NCBI GenBank assembly: GCA_964505535.1
Contig: CAZDIU010000010.1
Span: 1 to 40,890 of the forward strand
DNA from: JAABRU01 sp964505535
Lineage (GTDB): Bacteria; Desulfobacterota; Desulfobacteria; Desulfobacterales; Desulfococcaceae
Direction of reading: 5' to 3'
DNA length: 40,890 nt
Position 1 is the stretch's first letter, and every line of letters starts with the position of its first letter. The translations under genes and the position numbers were made by a program. Shown here one piece after another: positions 1 through 8,426 of the stretch. The notes under the pieces were generated by a model. It was not told the DNA's origin. It was given only the letters and a program-made list of their open reading frames with translations, and made no database searches.

Positions 1-36
1 TTTTTGCACAGACGGAACCGCAATATCGGATCAAAC

Positions 37-53
37 CAATGGCGAATCGGTAT
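37..53. repeat. Solo end of the ACCAATTC palindromic element
   Basis: This 17-bp stretch closely matches the right end of the elements at 27151-27284 and 38651-38783 (CAATGG-GAA-CGGTAT). No matching left end lies nearby, so it looks like a solo end or decayed copy. The rest of 1-433 holds the 21-bp tandem repeat and one short palindrome, and no convincing gene. Confidence 0.5.
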
Positions 54-129
54 AAAGAATCAACTGTCTGAAATAAAAGATATATTAATATCAGACCCGC
101 CTGTGCCGCAATGCCTTTTTCTGCAACTG

Positions 130-211
130 ATGCGCAAATTCCATACTCCTGTGCGCAAATTCCGTACTCCTGTGCGCAAATTCCGTACTCCTGTGCGCAA
201 ATTCCGAACGG
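130..211. repeat. 21-bp tandem repeat, about four units
   Basis: Four head-to-tail units of 21 bp start at 130, 151, 172 and 193. The first differs by two bases and the last is partial. The unit holds TGCGCAAATTCCGTACTCC. Because 21 is a multiple of three, an open frame across it encodes a repeated KFRTPVR peptide, but there is no ribosome-binding site or recognisable domain, so I read this as a non-coding tandem repeat upstream of the glucan synthase gene. Confidence 0.85.
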
Positions 212-334
212 AGCATTGTTCACCTCCCGCCATATTTCAGCAATCTGTCAGAAATCCGTTAGAAGTCAGAAATAAAAATAATTGGCATAAAATTTGCATA
301 TTGCAAATCAACATAAATTTTGGGGTATAAATTT

Positions 335-359
335 TTCAGAAAAATCCGGTTTTTCTGAA
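335..359. repeat. Short CCGG-centred palindrome
   Basis: The arms TTCAGAAAAA and TTTTTCTGAA flank a TCCGG centre. The surrounding bases resemble the flanks of the longer palindromic elements at 27151 and 37431. It lies about 75 bp upstream of the glucan synthase start and could mark a decayed element or the leader of that gene. Confidence 0.6.
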
Positions 360-433
360 TACACGAAAAAATTCGTCTGACTGCTTAAAAGACAGGCTGA
401 CATGAAATATCTTAATCATTTGGGAGATAAACA

Positions 434-3070
434 ATGAAATCAAAACAATTATCCGCAAATCTGTCATTAGGTCTGGCTTTTTCATTGATTACATTTGCTT
501 TCTGGGCATTCATCAATCAGCCTTCCTCAGAACCGGCATGGCCGACTTCGGTTTCGGGGATGGCCTTTTCACCCTATCGTATGGAGCAGAATCCCACTGT
601 CGGAATCCATCCGTCCCTGGAAGATATTGATAAAGATCTGGCTTTGCTTTCAGGCAAAGTCAAATCTGTACGAACCTATACCGTCAGCGGGGTATTCGGC
701 GAAATCCCCGGACTGGCAAAAAAATACGGCATGACTGTTACTGTCGGCGCATGGCTTTCGGGTGACAAAGCCCAAAATGAGACAGAACTGGACAGACTGA
801 TTCAGGTGGTACGGAACAATCCCGGCAACATAGATCGGGTTATTCTCGGAAATGAGTGTATTTACCGGCAGGAATTGACTGTAAATGAGATGACAGCCTA
901 TCTGGATTCTGTTCGCAGTCAGGTGAATATACCTGTCAGCACGGCTGAGATATGGAGTAACTGGCATAAAAATCCGGAGTTGTCCGGCCATGTTGATTTT
1001 GTCGCGGGTCATTTTCTGCCTTATTGGGAAGGCATCAGTCTTGATGATTCTGTCAGATTTGTGAAAAACTGCTATGAACTGCTGAAAAAAGCGTATCCGC
1101 ATCTTCCCATTCTGATAGCGGAAGTCGGCTGGCCCAGCAATGGACGGACAAGAAAGGATGCAGTCGCATCCGAAGCAAATGAGGCTATATTTTTACGGCG
1201 GTTTCTGGAAGATGCCCATAAACAGAAATATGACTATTTTTTAATGGAAGCATTTGATCAGCCGTGGAAAAAATCAACCGAAGGAGGGGTTGGCGCGTAT
1301 TGGGGTATTTTTGATGTTTACCGGAACCAGAAATTTCCCTTTATCGAGCCTGTTGTCAGAGTTCCTGCCTGGCGGATGCTGGCGGCATGTTCGATTACGG
1401 TGGCTTTTGTCACCTTTCTGATCCTTTTATTTGACAGTGCCACGCTGACGGCGCGGGGGAAAATTTTTCTGGCAGTCACAGCAAACACTGTCGGCATCAG
1501 TATGGTGTGGGCAGGCTATGATTATATCAATCAGTATCTTACCCCCATTACCGTTCTGATCGGGTTTCTTCTCGGTCTGGGCTATCTCGGTGTCAGTCTC
1601 GTACTGCTGACAGAAGCCCATGAGTGGGTGGAAACGTCATGGGTGCATAAAAGACGCAGATTTTTTGCTCCGAAACCCAAAAAAATATCAGCGTCAGGCA
1701 AATGTCCCAGAGTATCTGTCCAGGTTCCCGCGTATAATGAACCGCCGGACATGCTTAAGGCTACGTTAAACGCTTTGTCCAGACTTGATTATCCCAATTT
1801 TGAGGTTCTTGTCATTGACAACAACACCAAAGATCCCGACATATGGCAGCCTGTTGCGGAGCATTGCCGCATTCTGGGGAAACGCTTCCGGTTCTTTCAT
1901 GTGGACCCGCTCAAAGGATACAAAGCCGGAGCTCTGAATTATGCCATGTCAAAAATGGATCAGAATGCGGAAATAATTGCTGTGATTGACAGCGATTATC
2001 AGGTGGAACGGTCATGGCTCAAAGATCTGGTCGGCTATTTCAGCCAGCCGGAGATTGGCTTTGTCCAGGCTCCCCAGGATTACCGTGACAGCCATGAAAG
2101 CCTTTTCAAAGCCATGTGCCATTCTGAATATCAGGGCTTTTTTCATATCGGAATGGTGACACGCAACGACCGGAATGCCATCATTGAGCATGGAACAATG
2201 ACCATGATCCGGGCATCTGTTCTGCGCAAAGTCGGCGGCTGGGCAGAATGGTGCATTACAGAGGACGCGGAGCTCGGTCTCCGGATTTTTGAAAGCGGAT
2301 ATGAGGGTGCCTATGTTGAAAAAAGCTATGGAAAAGGGCTTATGCCGGATACCTTTACCGACTTTAAAAAACAGCGTTACAGATGGGCATACGGTGCTGT
2401 TCAGATTCTGAAACGCCACAGCAAAGCACTGTTTTCCAATAAACAGAAGCAGCTTTCTTTGGGACAGAGATATCATTTTCTGGCCGGCTGGCTCCCCTGG
2501 ATTGCTGACGGTATGAACCTGTTTTACAGCCTGGCAGCAATTGCCTGGTCAGTTATGATGATGATCTTTCCGCGTTTTGTGGACCCGCCCCAGGCTGTGT
2601 TTATGATTCCGCCTGTGACGCTTTTCATATTTAAAGTGATCAAACTTGTCTATCTGTATCGCACCCGGATCGGGGCCAGCCGTATACAGACCTTATCAGC
2701 CGCCATTTCAGGACTTGCCCTGTCCCATACCATTGCAAAGGCGGTTGTGAATGGCTTTTTCACTTCGGAAAAGCCCTTTTTCAGAACCCCGAAATGTGAA
2801 AATGGGCCTGCATTGATAAAGGCACTGGTTTCATCTTTTGAAGAAACCTGCCTGGGAATGACCCTTTGGCTTGTGGCATGGGGTGTTATTATGATTCAGG
2901 GGCAGGATTCACCGCTCGCTGTTCTCTGGGGTGAGATTTTAATGATCCAGTCTCTGCCGTATGTTGCTGCCCTCTTTATGTCTGTGATAAACGTCATGCC
3001 CAAACACAAAAAGGATTTCAGTGTTCAATCCTGTTCTCCTCTTGCGGCAACAAAATCCATAAGCGGCTGA
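434..3070 (+). CDS. GH17-GT2 bifunctional beta-glucan synthase (NdvB-like)
   Basis: This inner-membrane protein of 878 residues joins a glycoside hydrolase family 17 domain to a family 2 glycosyltransferase. An N-terminal membrane anchor (about 10-28) precedes the GH17 domain (about 38-300), which shows the acid/base Asn-Glu near 139-140 and the AEVGWPS nucleophile motif near 228. Three membrane helices follow (about 315-395). The GT2 core (about 425-660) shows PAYNEP, the metal-binding DSD near 516, the acidic TED near 608 and QRYRW near 646, all cellulose-synthase-type signatures. More membrane helices end the protein. In Pseudomonas-type NdvB proteins this architecture makes beta-1,3-glucan, and the GH17 part acts as a transglycosylase that can branch or cyclise the chain. 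The start follows GGGAGA at a good distance. The next gene encodes a likely phosphoglycerol transferase. Enzyme class is secure; linkage and cyclic product are inferred. Confidence 0.9.
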   Translation: MKSKQLSANLSLGLAFSLITFAFWAFINQPSSEPAWPTSVSGMAFSPYRMEQNPTVGIHPSLEDIDKDLALLSGKVKSVRTYTVSGVFGEIPGLAKKYGMTVTVGAWLSGDKAQNETELDRLIQVVRNNPGNIDRVILGNECIYRQELTVNEMTAYLDSVRSQVNIPVSTAEIWSNWHKNPELSGHVDFVAGHFLPYWEGISLDDSVRFVKNCYELLKKAYPHLPILIAEVGWPSNGRTRKDAVASEANEAIFLRRFLEDAHKQKYDYFLMEAFDQPWKKSTEGGVGAYWGIFDVYRNQKFPFIEPVVRVPAWRMLAACSITVAFVTFLILLFDSATLTARGKIFLAVTANTVGISMVWAGYDYINQYLTPITVLIGFLLGLGYLGVSLVLLTEAHEWVETSWVHKRRRFFAPKPKKISASGKCPRVSVQVPAYNEPPDMLKATLNALSRLDYPNFEVLVIDNNTKDPDIWQPVAEHCRILGKRFRFFHVDPLKGYKAGALNYAMSKMDQNAEIIAVIDSDYQVERSWLKDLVGYFSQPEIGFVQAPQDYRDSHESLFKAMCHSEYQGFFHIGMVTRNDRNAIIEHGTMTMIRASVLRKVGGWAEWCITEDAELGLRIFESGYEGAYVEKSYGKGLMPDTFTDFKKQRYRWAYGAVQILKRHSKALFSNKQKQLSLGQRYHFLAGWLPWIADGMNLFYSLAAIAWSVMMMIFPRFVDPPQAVFMIPPVTLFIFKVIKLVYLYRTRIGASRIQTLSAAISGLALSHTIAKAVVNGFFTSEKPFFRTPKCENGPALIKALVSSFEETCLGMTLWLVAWGVIMIQGQDSPLAVLWGEILMIQSLPYVAALFMSVINVMPKHKKDFSVQSCSPLAATKSISG

Positions 3071-3077
3071 TCCCTCA

Positions 3078-3110
3078 GAACCTGTGGAGAAACACTTTCT
3101 CCGCAGGTTC
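3078..3110 (+). terminator. Hairpin after the glucan synthase gene
   Basis: A 15-bp stem with one mismatch (GAACCTGTGGAGAAA paired with TTTCTCCGCAGGTTC, 3-nt loop) lies 8 bp after the stop codon. There is no T-run, so it may be a weak or factor-dependent terminator or an RNA-stabilising hairpin. The remaining space to 3604 holds a degenerate CCGG repeat near 3348-3370 and the palindrome at 3433. Confidence 0.5.
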
Positions 3111-3432
3111 TCATAACTTCCCCGTCAGAAAGCACTGCTGACAGAATTACTTTCAGACAGATCAAAGAAAAAAATCCAGGAACTTCGGCGAAAGCAGGAG
3201 GTTATAACCGATTGTAAAATCCGGATTAAGGTTTTTGCAGGAATACCGCAGAACCTGAAATCAGGATTTTTTAACAGATTCATCATCATTGAAATTCAAT
3301 AATATCAAAAGGCAGTTATGATGAATCGGCAAAAAATCGGACACTCCGTTATTCCGGTGAAAACCGGAATATGGTATAGTCGCGAATTACACAACTCGCT
3401 GTTGAAGTTATACAATATTTTCTGCCGGTTCC

Positions 3433-3474
3433 TCAGAAAAACCGGATTTTTCCGGAAAAATCCGGTTTTTCTGA
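3433..3474. repeat. 42-bp perfect palindrome
   Basis: This perfect inverted repeat has half-site TCAGAAAAACCGGATTTTTC and its complement, with no loop. It is the same core (CCGGATTTTTCC/GGAAAAATCCGG) found inside the 106-bp elements at 15903, 27568 and 37431, and in looser form at 28116 and 32773. Confidence 0.9.
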
Positions 3475-3604
3475 AAACTTCATACCCGAAAATTTATGGA
3501 GCTTTACTTATCAGGTTGATTTGTCCGATAACTTAATTAATTTTAAATAAACCGCATTGTTTCAGTCAGACTGAAACATGCCTGATTTTTTGAGGGGAAA
3601 AAAA

Positions 3605-5323
3605 GTGAGTAAAAAATGGAAAGATATTTTCCTGAATCGCTATATAATTTTTTTTGCTTTTATGCTCACCTATACCAGCATCATGGAGCATTATGGAAGT
3701 CTGTTCAGTCTGCTGCCTGCCTACCGGCTTGAAATCCCCTTACTTTTATATTTATACTGGTATCTGAATTCCATAACCCGGAAAAATAAATATCAGCCCT
3801 TTGTTGCAGCCGCACCTGTTGTTCTGCTGTATGCAGCCTTTGACATCTATTATGTCCAGTTGGGAGGATTAATGCGCCTGGCTGACATTGCAGAATTTCC
3901 TGAACTGCTGTCTGTCTCCCCGCCCGCAACAAAAATTATTCTTTGCCTTGTCATTGCGGCCCCCCTTTTGGCTTTTCTCGTTTCCGCAAACCTGCGGCGA
4001 CCGCATGTTATCCTTCTGGGATCTTTACCCATAGCTGCCATCATTCTGACGGCTGAACTGGCTCCGGATTTTTTTATTGAGGCATTTAAAAACTCGCAGA
4101 GATCCATCGTATTTTATTCCGATATTAAGAGCGTCCGTGAAAACGGTAGGCTTTCTGTGGCACTTTACAAAGAGGCCAGACGCAGATCCTCTGTCGGAAA
4201 ACTGTCCGACTATAAGGACAATATGTTGATTTTAAATAAATTTGACGAAATAATTTCCCAGATTGCCGTACTGCCGGTTAAAAAAAATATCCACCTGATT
4301 GTACTTGAAAGTTTTATTGAACCTGAACTCCTGAAAGGGGCAGCTTTTTCCCGAAACCCCACTCATTCTGATTTTGCAAAAATCGTCAAAGATAAAGGGA
4401 CACTCTCCCTGTCGCCCGTATTCGGCGGAGGAACTGCCCAGGCAGAATTCGAAGTGCTTTGCGGAGTACCGGCCATGCGGGAAATCTCAGGGGTTGAATT
4501 TGACATTTTTTCCGGAGCTGAAACGCCCTGTCTTCCCTGCATCCTTGCAAAGGCCGGTTATCATACAATTGCCACCAATGCCTATGTGCCTGATTTTTTT
4601 AATTCGGTCAAAGCCTATAAGGGGCTTGGTTTTGAAAAAACCTATTATCCCAAAGAATATGCGGGTTCGTCTGAAACATATCTTTCTGCCGGTTATGCAA
4701 CAGAAGAAGAAAATTATATGTTTGACGGTGATCTGCTGAAACAGAATCTTGGATTTATAGCCGAGTGGATAAAAAACAATCCCTCTGCCCCGCTTTTTAA
4801 TTATGTTATTACGATCTACGGCCATACCCCCAATTTCATGGATGAAATCAAGCGGCCGAAAATCATTGGCGTAAAGGGGTCAATCTGTGATGAGCAACTG
4901 GTCCGCGCTGTGAATCAATATTACTACCGCACACAGGCGCTTGCCGAATATATCAGCGGAATCTGCAAAATCGATCCGGACAGCATGATAATATTGATAA
5001 GCGATCACATTCCCCCCCTTGTATACGGGCCTGTTACCTATCAAAAACTCAATTATGCGGATGGCAATAAGAACTTCATGTACATCAACCGTGCGTTTAT
5101 CTTTGAGAACGGTAAAGCTGTAAAATATGATGATATTCATCATTTTGATATCCCGCATGTTATCCTGAATTATATCAGCAGTGGCACATACTGCAATACA
5201 CATCCCTGCAACTTTGAAAAGCAGTCGGTGATGACTGTTGATAAAAATCAATACAGAGAATTGTATATGACAATTATGGCCCGGGCTATGCAGGACAGGG
5301 ACACATCCCTGAAAAGACAGTGA
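3605..5323 (+). CDS. LTA synthase/OpgB-like membrane phosphoglycerol transferase
   Basis: A sulfatase-fold enzyme of the alkaline-phosphatase superfamily with an N-terminal block of about five membrane helices (to about residue 160) and a periplasmic catalytic domain. Motifs seen are the metal-binding HLIVLESF, the nucleophile region FGGGTAQAEFEVLCG with the presumed catalytic Thr, the ITIYGHTPN motif, and the ISDH metal site near the end. LtaS and OpgB/MdoB relatives move phosphoglycerol from phosphatidylglycerol to lipid-linked polymers or periplasmic glucans. Following the GH17-GT2 glucan synthase, glucan decoration is the likeliest role (inference). I place the start at GTG 3605 because GAGGGG lies just upstream at proper spacing; an ATG at 3578 would add nine residues but lacks a ribosome-binding site. 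A phosphoethanolamine transferase or true sulfatase is less likely. Confidence 0.82.
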   Translation: MSKKWKDIFLNRYIIFFAFMLTYTSIMEHYGSLFSLLPAYRLEIPLLLYLYWYLNSITRKNKYQPFVAAAPVVLLYAAFDIYYVQLGGLMRLADIAEFPELLSVSPPATKIILCLVIAAPLLAFLVSANLRRPHVILLGSLPIAAIILTAELAPDFFIEAFKNSQRSIVFYSDIKSVRENGRLSVALYKEARRRSSVGKLSDYKDNMLILNKFDEIISQIAVLPVKKNIHLIVLESFIEPELLKGAAFSRNPTHSDFAKIVKDKGTLSLSPVFGGGTAQAEFEVLCGVPAMREISGVEFDIFSGAETPCLPCILAKAGYHTIATNAYVPDFFNSVKAYKGLGFEKTYYPKEYAGSSETYLSAGYATEEENYMFDGDLLKQNLGFIAEWIKNNPSAPLFNYVITIYGHTPNFMDEIKRPKIIGVKGSICDEQLVRAVNQYYYRTQALAEYISGICKIDPDSMIILISDHIPPLVYGPVTYQKLNYADGNKNFMYINRAFIFENGKAVKYDDIHHFDIPHVILNYISSGTYCNTHPCNFEKQSVMTVDKNQYRELYMTIMARAMQDRDTSLKRQ

Positions 5324-5381
5324 GTCAATATAAACATGTCTCCTGCAAATACAGATTTTCTCACTCACCTTACGCACCACA

Positions 5382-5450
5382 GTCATACTGGCGAAAGCCG
5401 GTATCCAGTATTTTCAGGAAGTTCTGTATTCCGGCTTTTGCCGGAATGAC
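5382..5450. repeat. Paired CCGG-type inverted repeats
   Basis: Two short hairpins face each other: GTCATACTGGCGAAAGCCGG and TATTCCGGCTTTTGCCGG followed by AATGAC. The 69-bp unit is itself an inverted repeat, with GTCAT at one end and ATGAC at the other. Similar units lie at 16728-16798 and 37350-37420. It sits between two convergent transferase genes and may also stop transcription. Confidence 0.8.
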
Positions 5451-5498
5451 GAAAAACGGGATCATCAACAACTGTTCCCATGAAAAAGCCGGTGCGAC

Positions 5499-7361
5499 TC
5501 AACTCTGATCCCGGGAGGCAGTATCCGGTTTCCAACTGAACCGGGAGCCGAAAAGAATATCGAAGTTGAGAATTTTCAGGCCGTTCAGGTAGGGATCTCT
5601 GATCCTGTCATCCAGACTGGCCAGGGTTCCGTCAGAATCCTCCAGAACACTGCGATGGATAACAGGATAATGTGTCAGCCCCTGCCGCAGATAGCACAGG
5701 AACGGAGGAAGTTTTATCCCCATTTGATGAAGCAGTATGGCCGGAAGATATGCCGGACTCAGGCGGTCGGGAATATCTGACAAATCTGTCAACTCCTTCC
5801 GGTTGGACCAGATCAGTCCGGGTACCTGGGATATGAGCAAATCCTTTTCCCTATCTTTTTTCATAAGTCCGAGATTGCTGTAAAGCGAATAGCTGAAATC
5901 GGGCTGATGATCTCCGAAGAAAAGGAAGAGCACCGGTTCTTTCCGCCGGCTCAGGTATTCTGCAAGCCGGCCAAGCTGCATGTCCGCATCCCTCAAACCG
6001 GTCAGGTACGCACCCAACTGCATGCGCAGCCACTCAGGCAGGGAGTTGTTTTCGATCCTGATCTCATCCGAACCGTAACGTCCCTGAAAATAAGGCCCGT
6101 GATTCTGCATGGATACCACATGAATCAGATACGGGCCGTCTGAGGAATCTATCACCTCGATGATTTTATCCACCAGTGCCTCATCTGAAATGTATATCCC
6201 TTTTTTGGCATTTTCGGGAAAACTGTCCTGGGTTATGAACTCCCTGAATCCAAGATTGGGGTAAACCGCATTCCGATTCCAGAACCAGTCGTAAAACGGA
6301 TGAACCGCAACCGTGCGGTAACCTCTTTCCTGAAGAATCCAGGCCAGCGAAGGCGTTTTCTGGCTCAGGTAATGATCGAAAGGGATTGCCCCGGCAGACA
6401 GGAATGCATTGGAAAGACCTGTCAGCACTTCAAATTCAACCAGGCTTGTGTTACCGGCAAAGGTTGGGGAAACAAGATGAAAAACCGGATATGCTTCCGA
6501 AATTTTTTTCAGGTTCTCAAGAGGAATCTTCCAGTCCGGGGTTTCAATGCCTTCACCGTTAAGATCGGAAAAGGATTCGCTCATAAATATGACAAGGCTC
6601 ACCGGTTCCCCCTCAAAACAGTCGTTTTCATCAGGATGCTCATTGTTTTCCGTAAGACGGGATACCAGATTTTTATTATATCCGCTGGGTTGGCGAATGA
6701 TGGCCGGAGAAATGTTCATGGAGAATGCAAGAAAAAAACCGTTTGAACTGTAGTTTTTGTTCTGATCCCATACCATATTTCTGATATTGAGTGTTCTGCC
6801 AGGACCTGTTTTGTCCCATGCAAAAAGCCCTGCCGCGATCAGCGATAAAACCAGGGCGGAAAACCGCGTTCCCATGCCTAATCTCCTGCTGTCACGTCTG
6901 ATGGCATAAATGAACAGAATCGAGACCAAAGCTGCCGTTATCATGAGGATTGAAAAAAATTTTCCGGAGAAAACCGCATCACCAAGTGCAAGCATCTGAC
7001 CGGAATAAACAAAATCCCATGCGAAAAGAGGTGTGTGCAGCACATGGATTTTCAGCGCATTGACTGTTGCAGTGAGAATGATGAAAAAAGAGCCGAGTGC
7101 GATGCCCGGAATCATCCGGCCGGTGATGGCCACCGTCATTGTCAGAAAACATGAGACCAGCACGGCATTCAGCGCGAAGGGCAGGGGGCTGCCGACAATC
7201 CAAAGCGATACCTGTCTGATGTTCCCCCGTGCAAGTGTTTCCACAGCGAAAACACAAACAATGGCAGAGGTTAAAAAAAACAGGATATTGATCCGCATAT
7301 CCGGATGCTGTCTGTCTGCTGCGGAGCCTTTGGGGACCGCCCGCTGTTTATCTTTAAACAT
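5499..7361 (-). CDS. LTA synthase family membrane phosphoglycerol transferase
   Basis: A second sulfatase-fold enzyme of 620 residues, convergent with the one at 3605. About five membrane helices fill residues 25-200. The catalytic domain shows LVIFMSESFSD (metal ligand Glu), FAGNTSLVEFEVLTG with the presumed nucleophile Thr, SMQNHGPY and LFFGDHQPDF. These fit the LtaS family better than the first protein does, especially the SMQNHGPY motif. It probably transfers phosphoglycerol or a related head group to a surface or periplasmic polymer. The start follows AGGAAA about ten bases upstream. The two paralogues share motifs but differ widely elsewhere, so they are not a recent duplication; they may act in series, one priming and one extending, as known for some LtaS pairs (inference). 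Confidence 0.82.
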   Translation of the reverse strand: MFKDKQRAVPKGSAADRQHPDMRINILFFLTSAIVCVFAVETLARGNIRQVSLWIVGSPLPFALNAVLVSCFLTMTVAITGRMIPGIALGSFFIILTATVNALKIHVLHTPLFAWDFVYSGQMLALGDAVFSGKFFSILMITAALVSILFIYAIRRDSRRLGMGTRFSALVLSLIAAGLFAWDKTGPGRTLNIRNMVWDQNKNYSSNGFFLAFSMNISPAIIRQPSGYNKNLVSRLTENNEHPDENDCFEGEPVSLVIFMSESFSDLNGEGIETPDWKIPLENLKKISEAYPVFHLVSPTFAGNTSLVEFEVLTGLSNAFLSAGAIPFDHYLSQKTPSLAWILQERGYRTVAVHPFYDWFWNRNAVYPNLGFREFITQDSFPENAKKGIYISDEALVDKIIEVIDSSDGPYLIHVVSMQNHGPYFQGRYGSDEIRIENNSLPEWLRMQLGAYLTGLRDADMQLGRLAEYLSRRKEPVLFLFFGDHQPDFSYSLYSNLGLMKKDREKDLLISQVPGLIWSNRKELTDLSDIPDRLSPAYLPAILLHQMGIKLPPFLCYLRQGLTHYPVIHRSVLEDSDGTLASLDDRIRDPYLNGLKILNFDILFGSRFSWKPDTASRDQS

Positions 7362-8426
7362 AAATTATTTTTTCCTCGCTGAATTCATCTTTTTTGTCCG
7401 TACCCATCTGGACATATCATTTGAATTTTAAAATAAATCAGGTTGTTAAAATGTAATATCCGGACATGCTCCGGTTCATCCCTGTCAGTCCCGCAGTAAT
7501 TCGGAACAATATCCGAAATCAACAGGTTCTGTATTCGGATCTTCAATGAATTTTGCGGAAATTTTTTCTGAATGTCTGCTTTCACATACATGACGTGATT
7601 CCAGCAAAAGCAGGCATCCAAAATTCCACAAAACATATTGAAGAACTTTTTATTCTAATCGCCTGCCGGGGTCAAGTCAATTGAAGGTATGATTCGAACC
7701 GGGAGGACACGGCATTCGGGCTGATTGTGGTTATAACACATCGTTATATATCATTATTTGAAATTATTACCGATCTGACGATGATTATCTCATCGAAGCT
7801 GTTTTATACTGATCCTGTTTTGGTTTTCTTTGGTATGATTTCTGCCTGACAGTCCGGCCTGAAAAACACAGCGGACAGGCTGAAAAGACCTTCTTTGGTG
7901 CATATGCACTTTCCGTGCCATAAAAAACCGAAACAGGAGCAGTATCATGGCAGTTCAATTCTGAATGATATTCTGACAGATTTCCGGTTCCGGGACATCC
8001 GTTTTGATCCTGCCGGGAACCAATCTGCAGTCTGACCGGAAATTTGATCCGGATATTCACGGTTTCCTGTCCGGATATACAGCATATCTGCCTGATTTTA
8101 AATAGGCTGAACAGAATTATGATACTGTTTGTGCTGTTTTTAGCTAATATGCTGATTTATAAAATAAAATAATCAGCATAAAAAGTCCCACTACCGAAAA
8201 TTTTTCCGGATGCCTGCTTTCGCAGGCATGACGTCATTCCGGCGCAGGCCGGAATCCGGTATTTCCACAAAAGATATTGAAAAACTGTTTTTCACCTTAT
8301 ACACAGAAATTCTTTCAGTCGCAAATTCTTCTTTGAATTCCGGTATTGATATTTTTGCTGCATCTGCTATTCTTGACAGAAATTCGGCAGACTTTTCACG
8401 AAAAATTGCAACTCACAAGTTACGTT
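7362..8426. other. Gene-free stretch, about 1.07 kb
   Basis: Only short open frames without ribosome-binding sites or recognisable domains are present. A decayed CCGG-type repeat lies near 7570-7625 and a clearer one at 8212-8257. The AT-rich part at about 7730-7780 and 8090-8200 probably holds promoters for the divergent genes on each side, but I could not pick a confident -35/-10 pair. Confidence 0.6.
8212..8257. repeat. CCGG-type double hairpin
   Basis: Two adjacent hairpins, GCCTGCTTTCGCAGGC and ATTCCGGCGCAGGCCGGAAT, are joined by ATGACGTC. This is the same repeat class as at 5382, 16728, 27921 and 37350. It lies about 170 bp upstream of the CheD-HDOD gene. Confidence 0.8.

Noticed and set aside
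4..330. Open frame of 108 codons with a repeated KFRTPVR peptide
   Set aside because: The repeat comes from a 21-bp tandem DNA repeat; there is no ribosome-binding site or known domain.
7685..7700. GATTCGAACC, resembling a tRNA T-arm on the minus strand
   Set aside because: The bases flanking the loop do not pair as a T-stem, and no acceptor or anticodon arm can be built around it.
7785..8060. Open frame of 91 codons on the minus strand
   Set aside because: No recognisable motif, no ribosome-binding site, and a low-complexity start.
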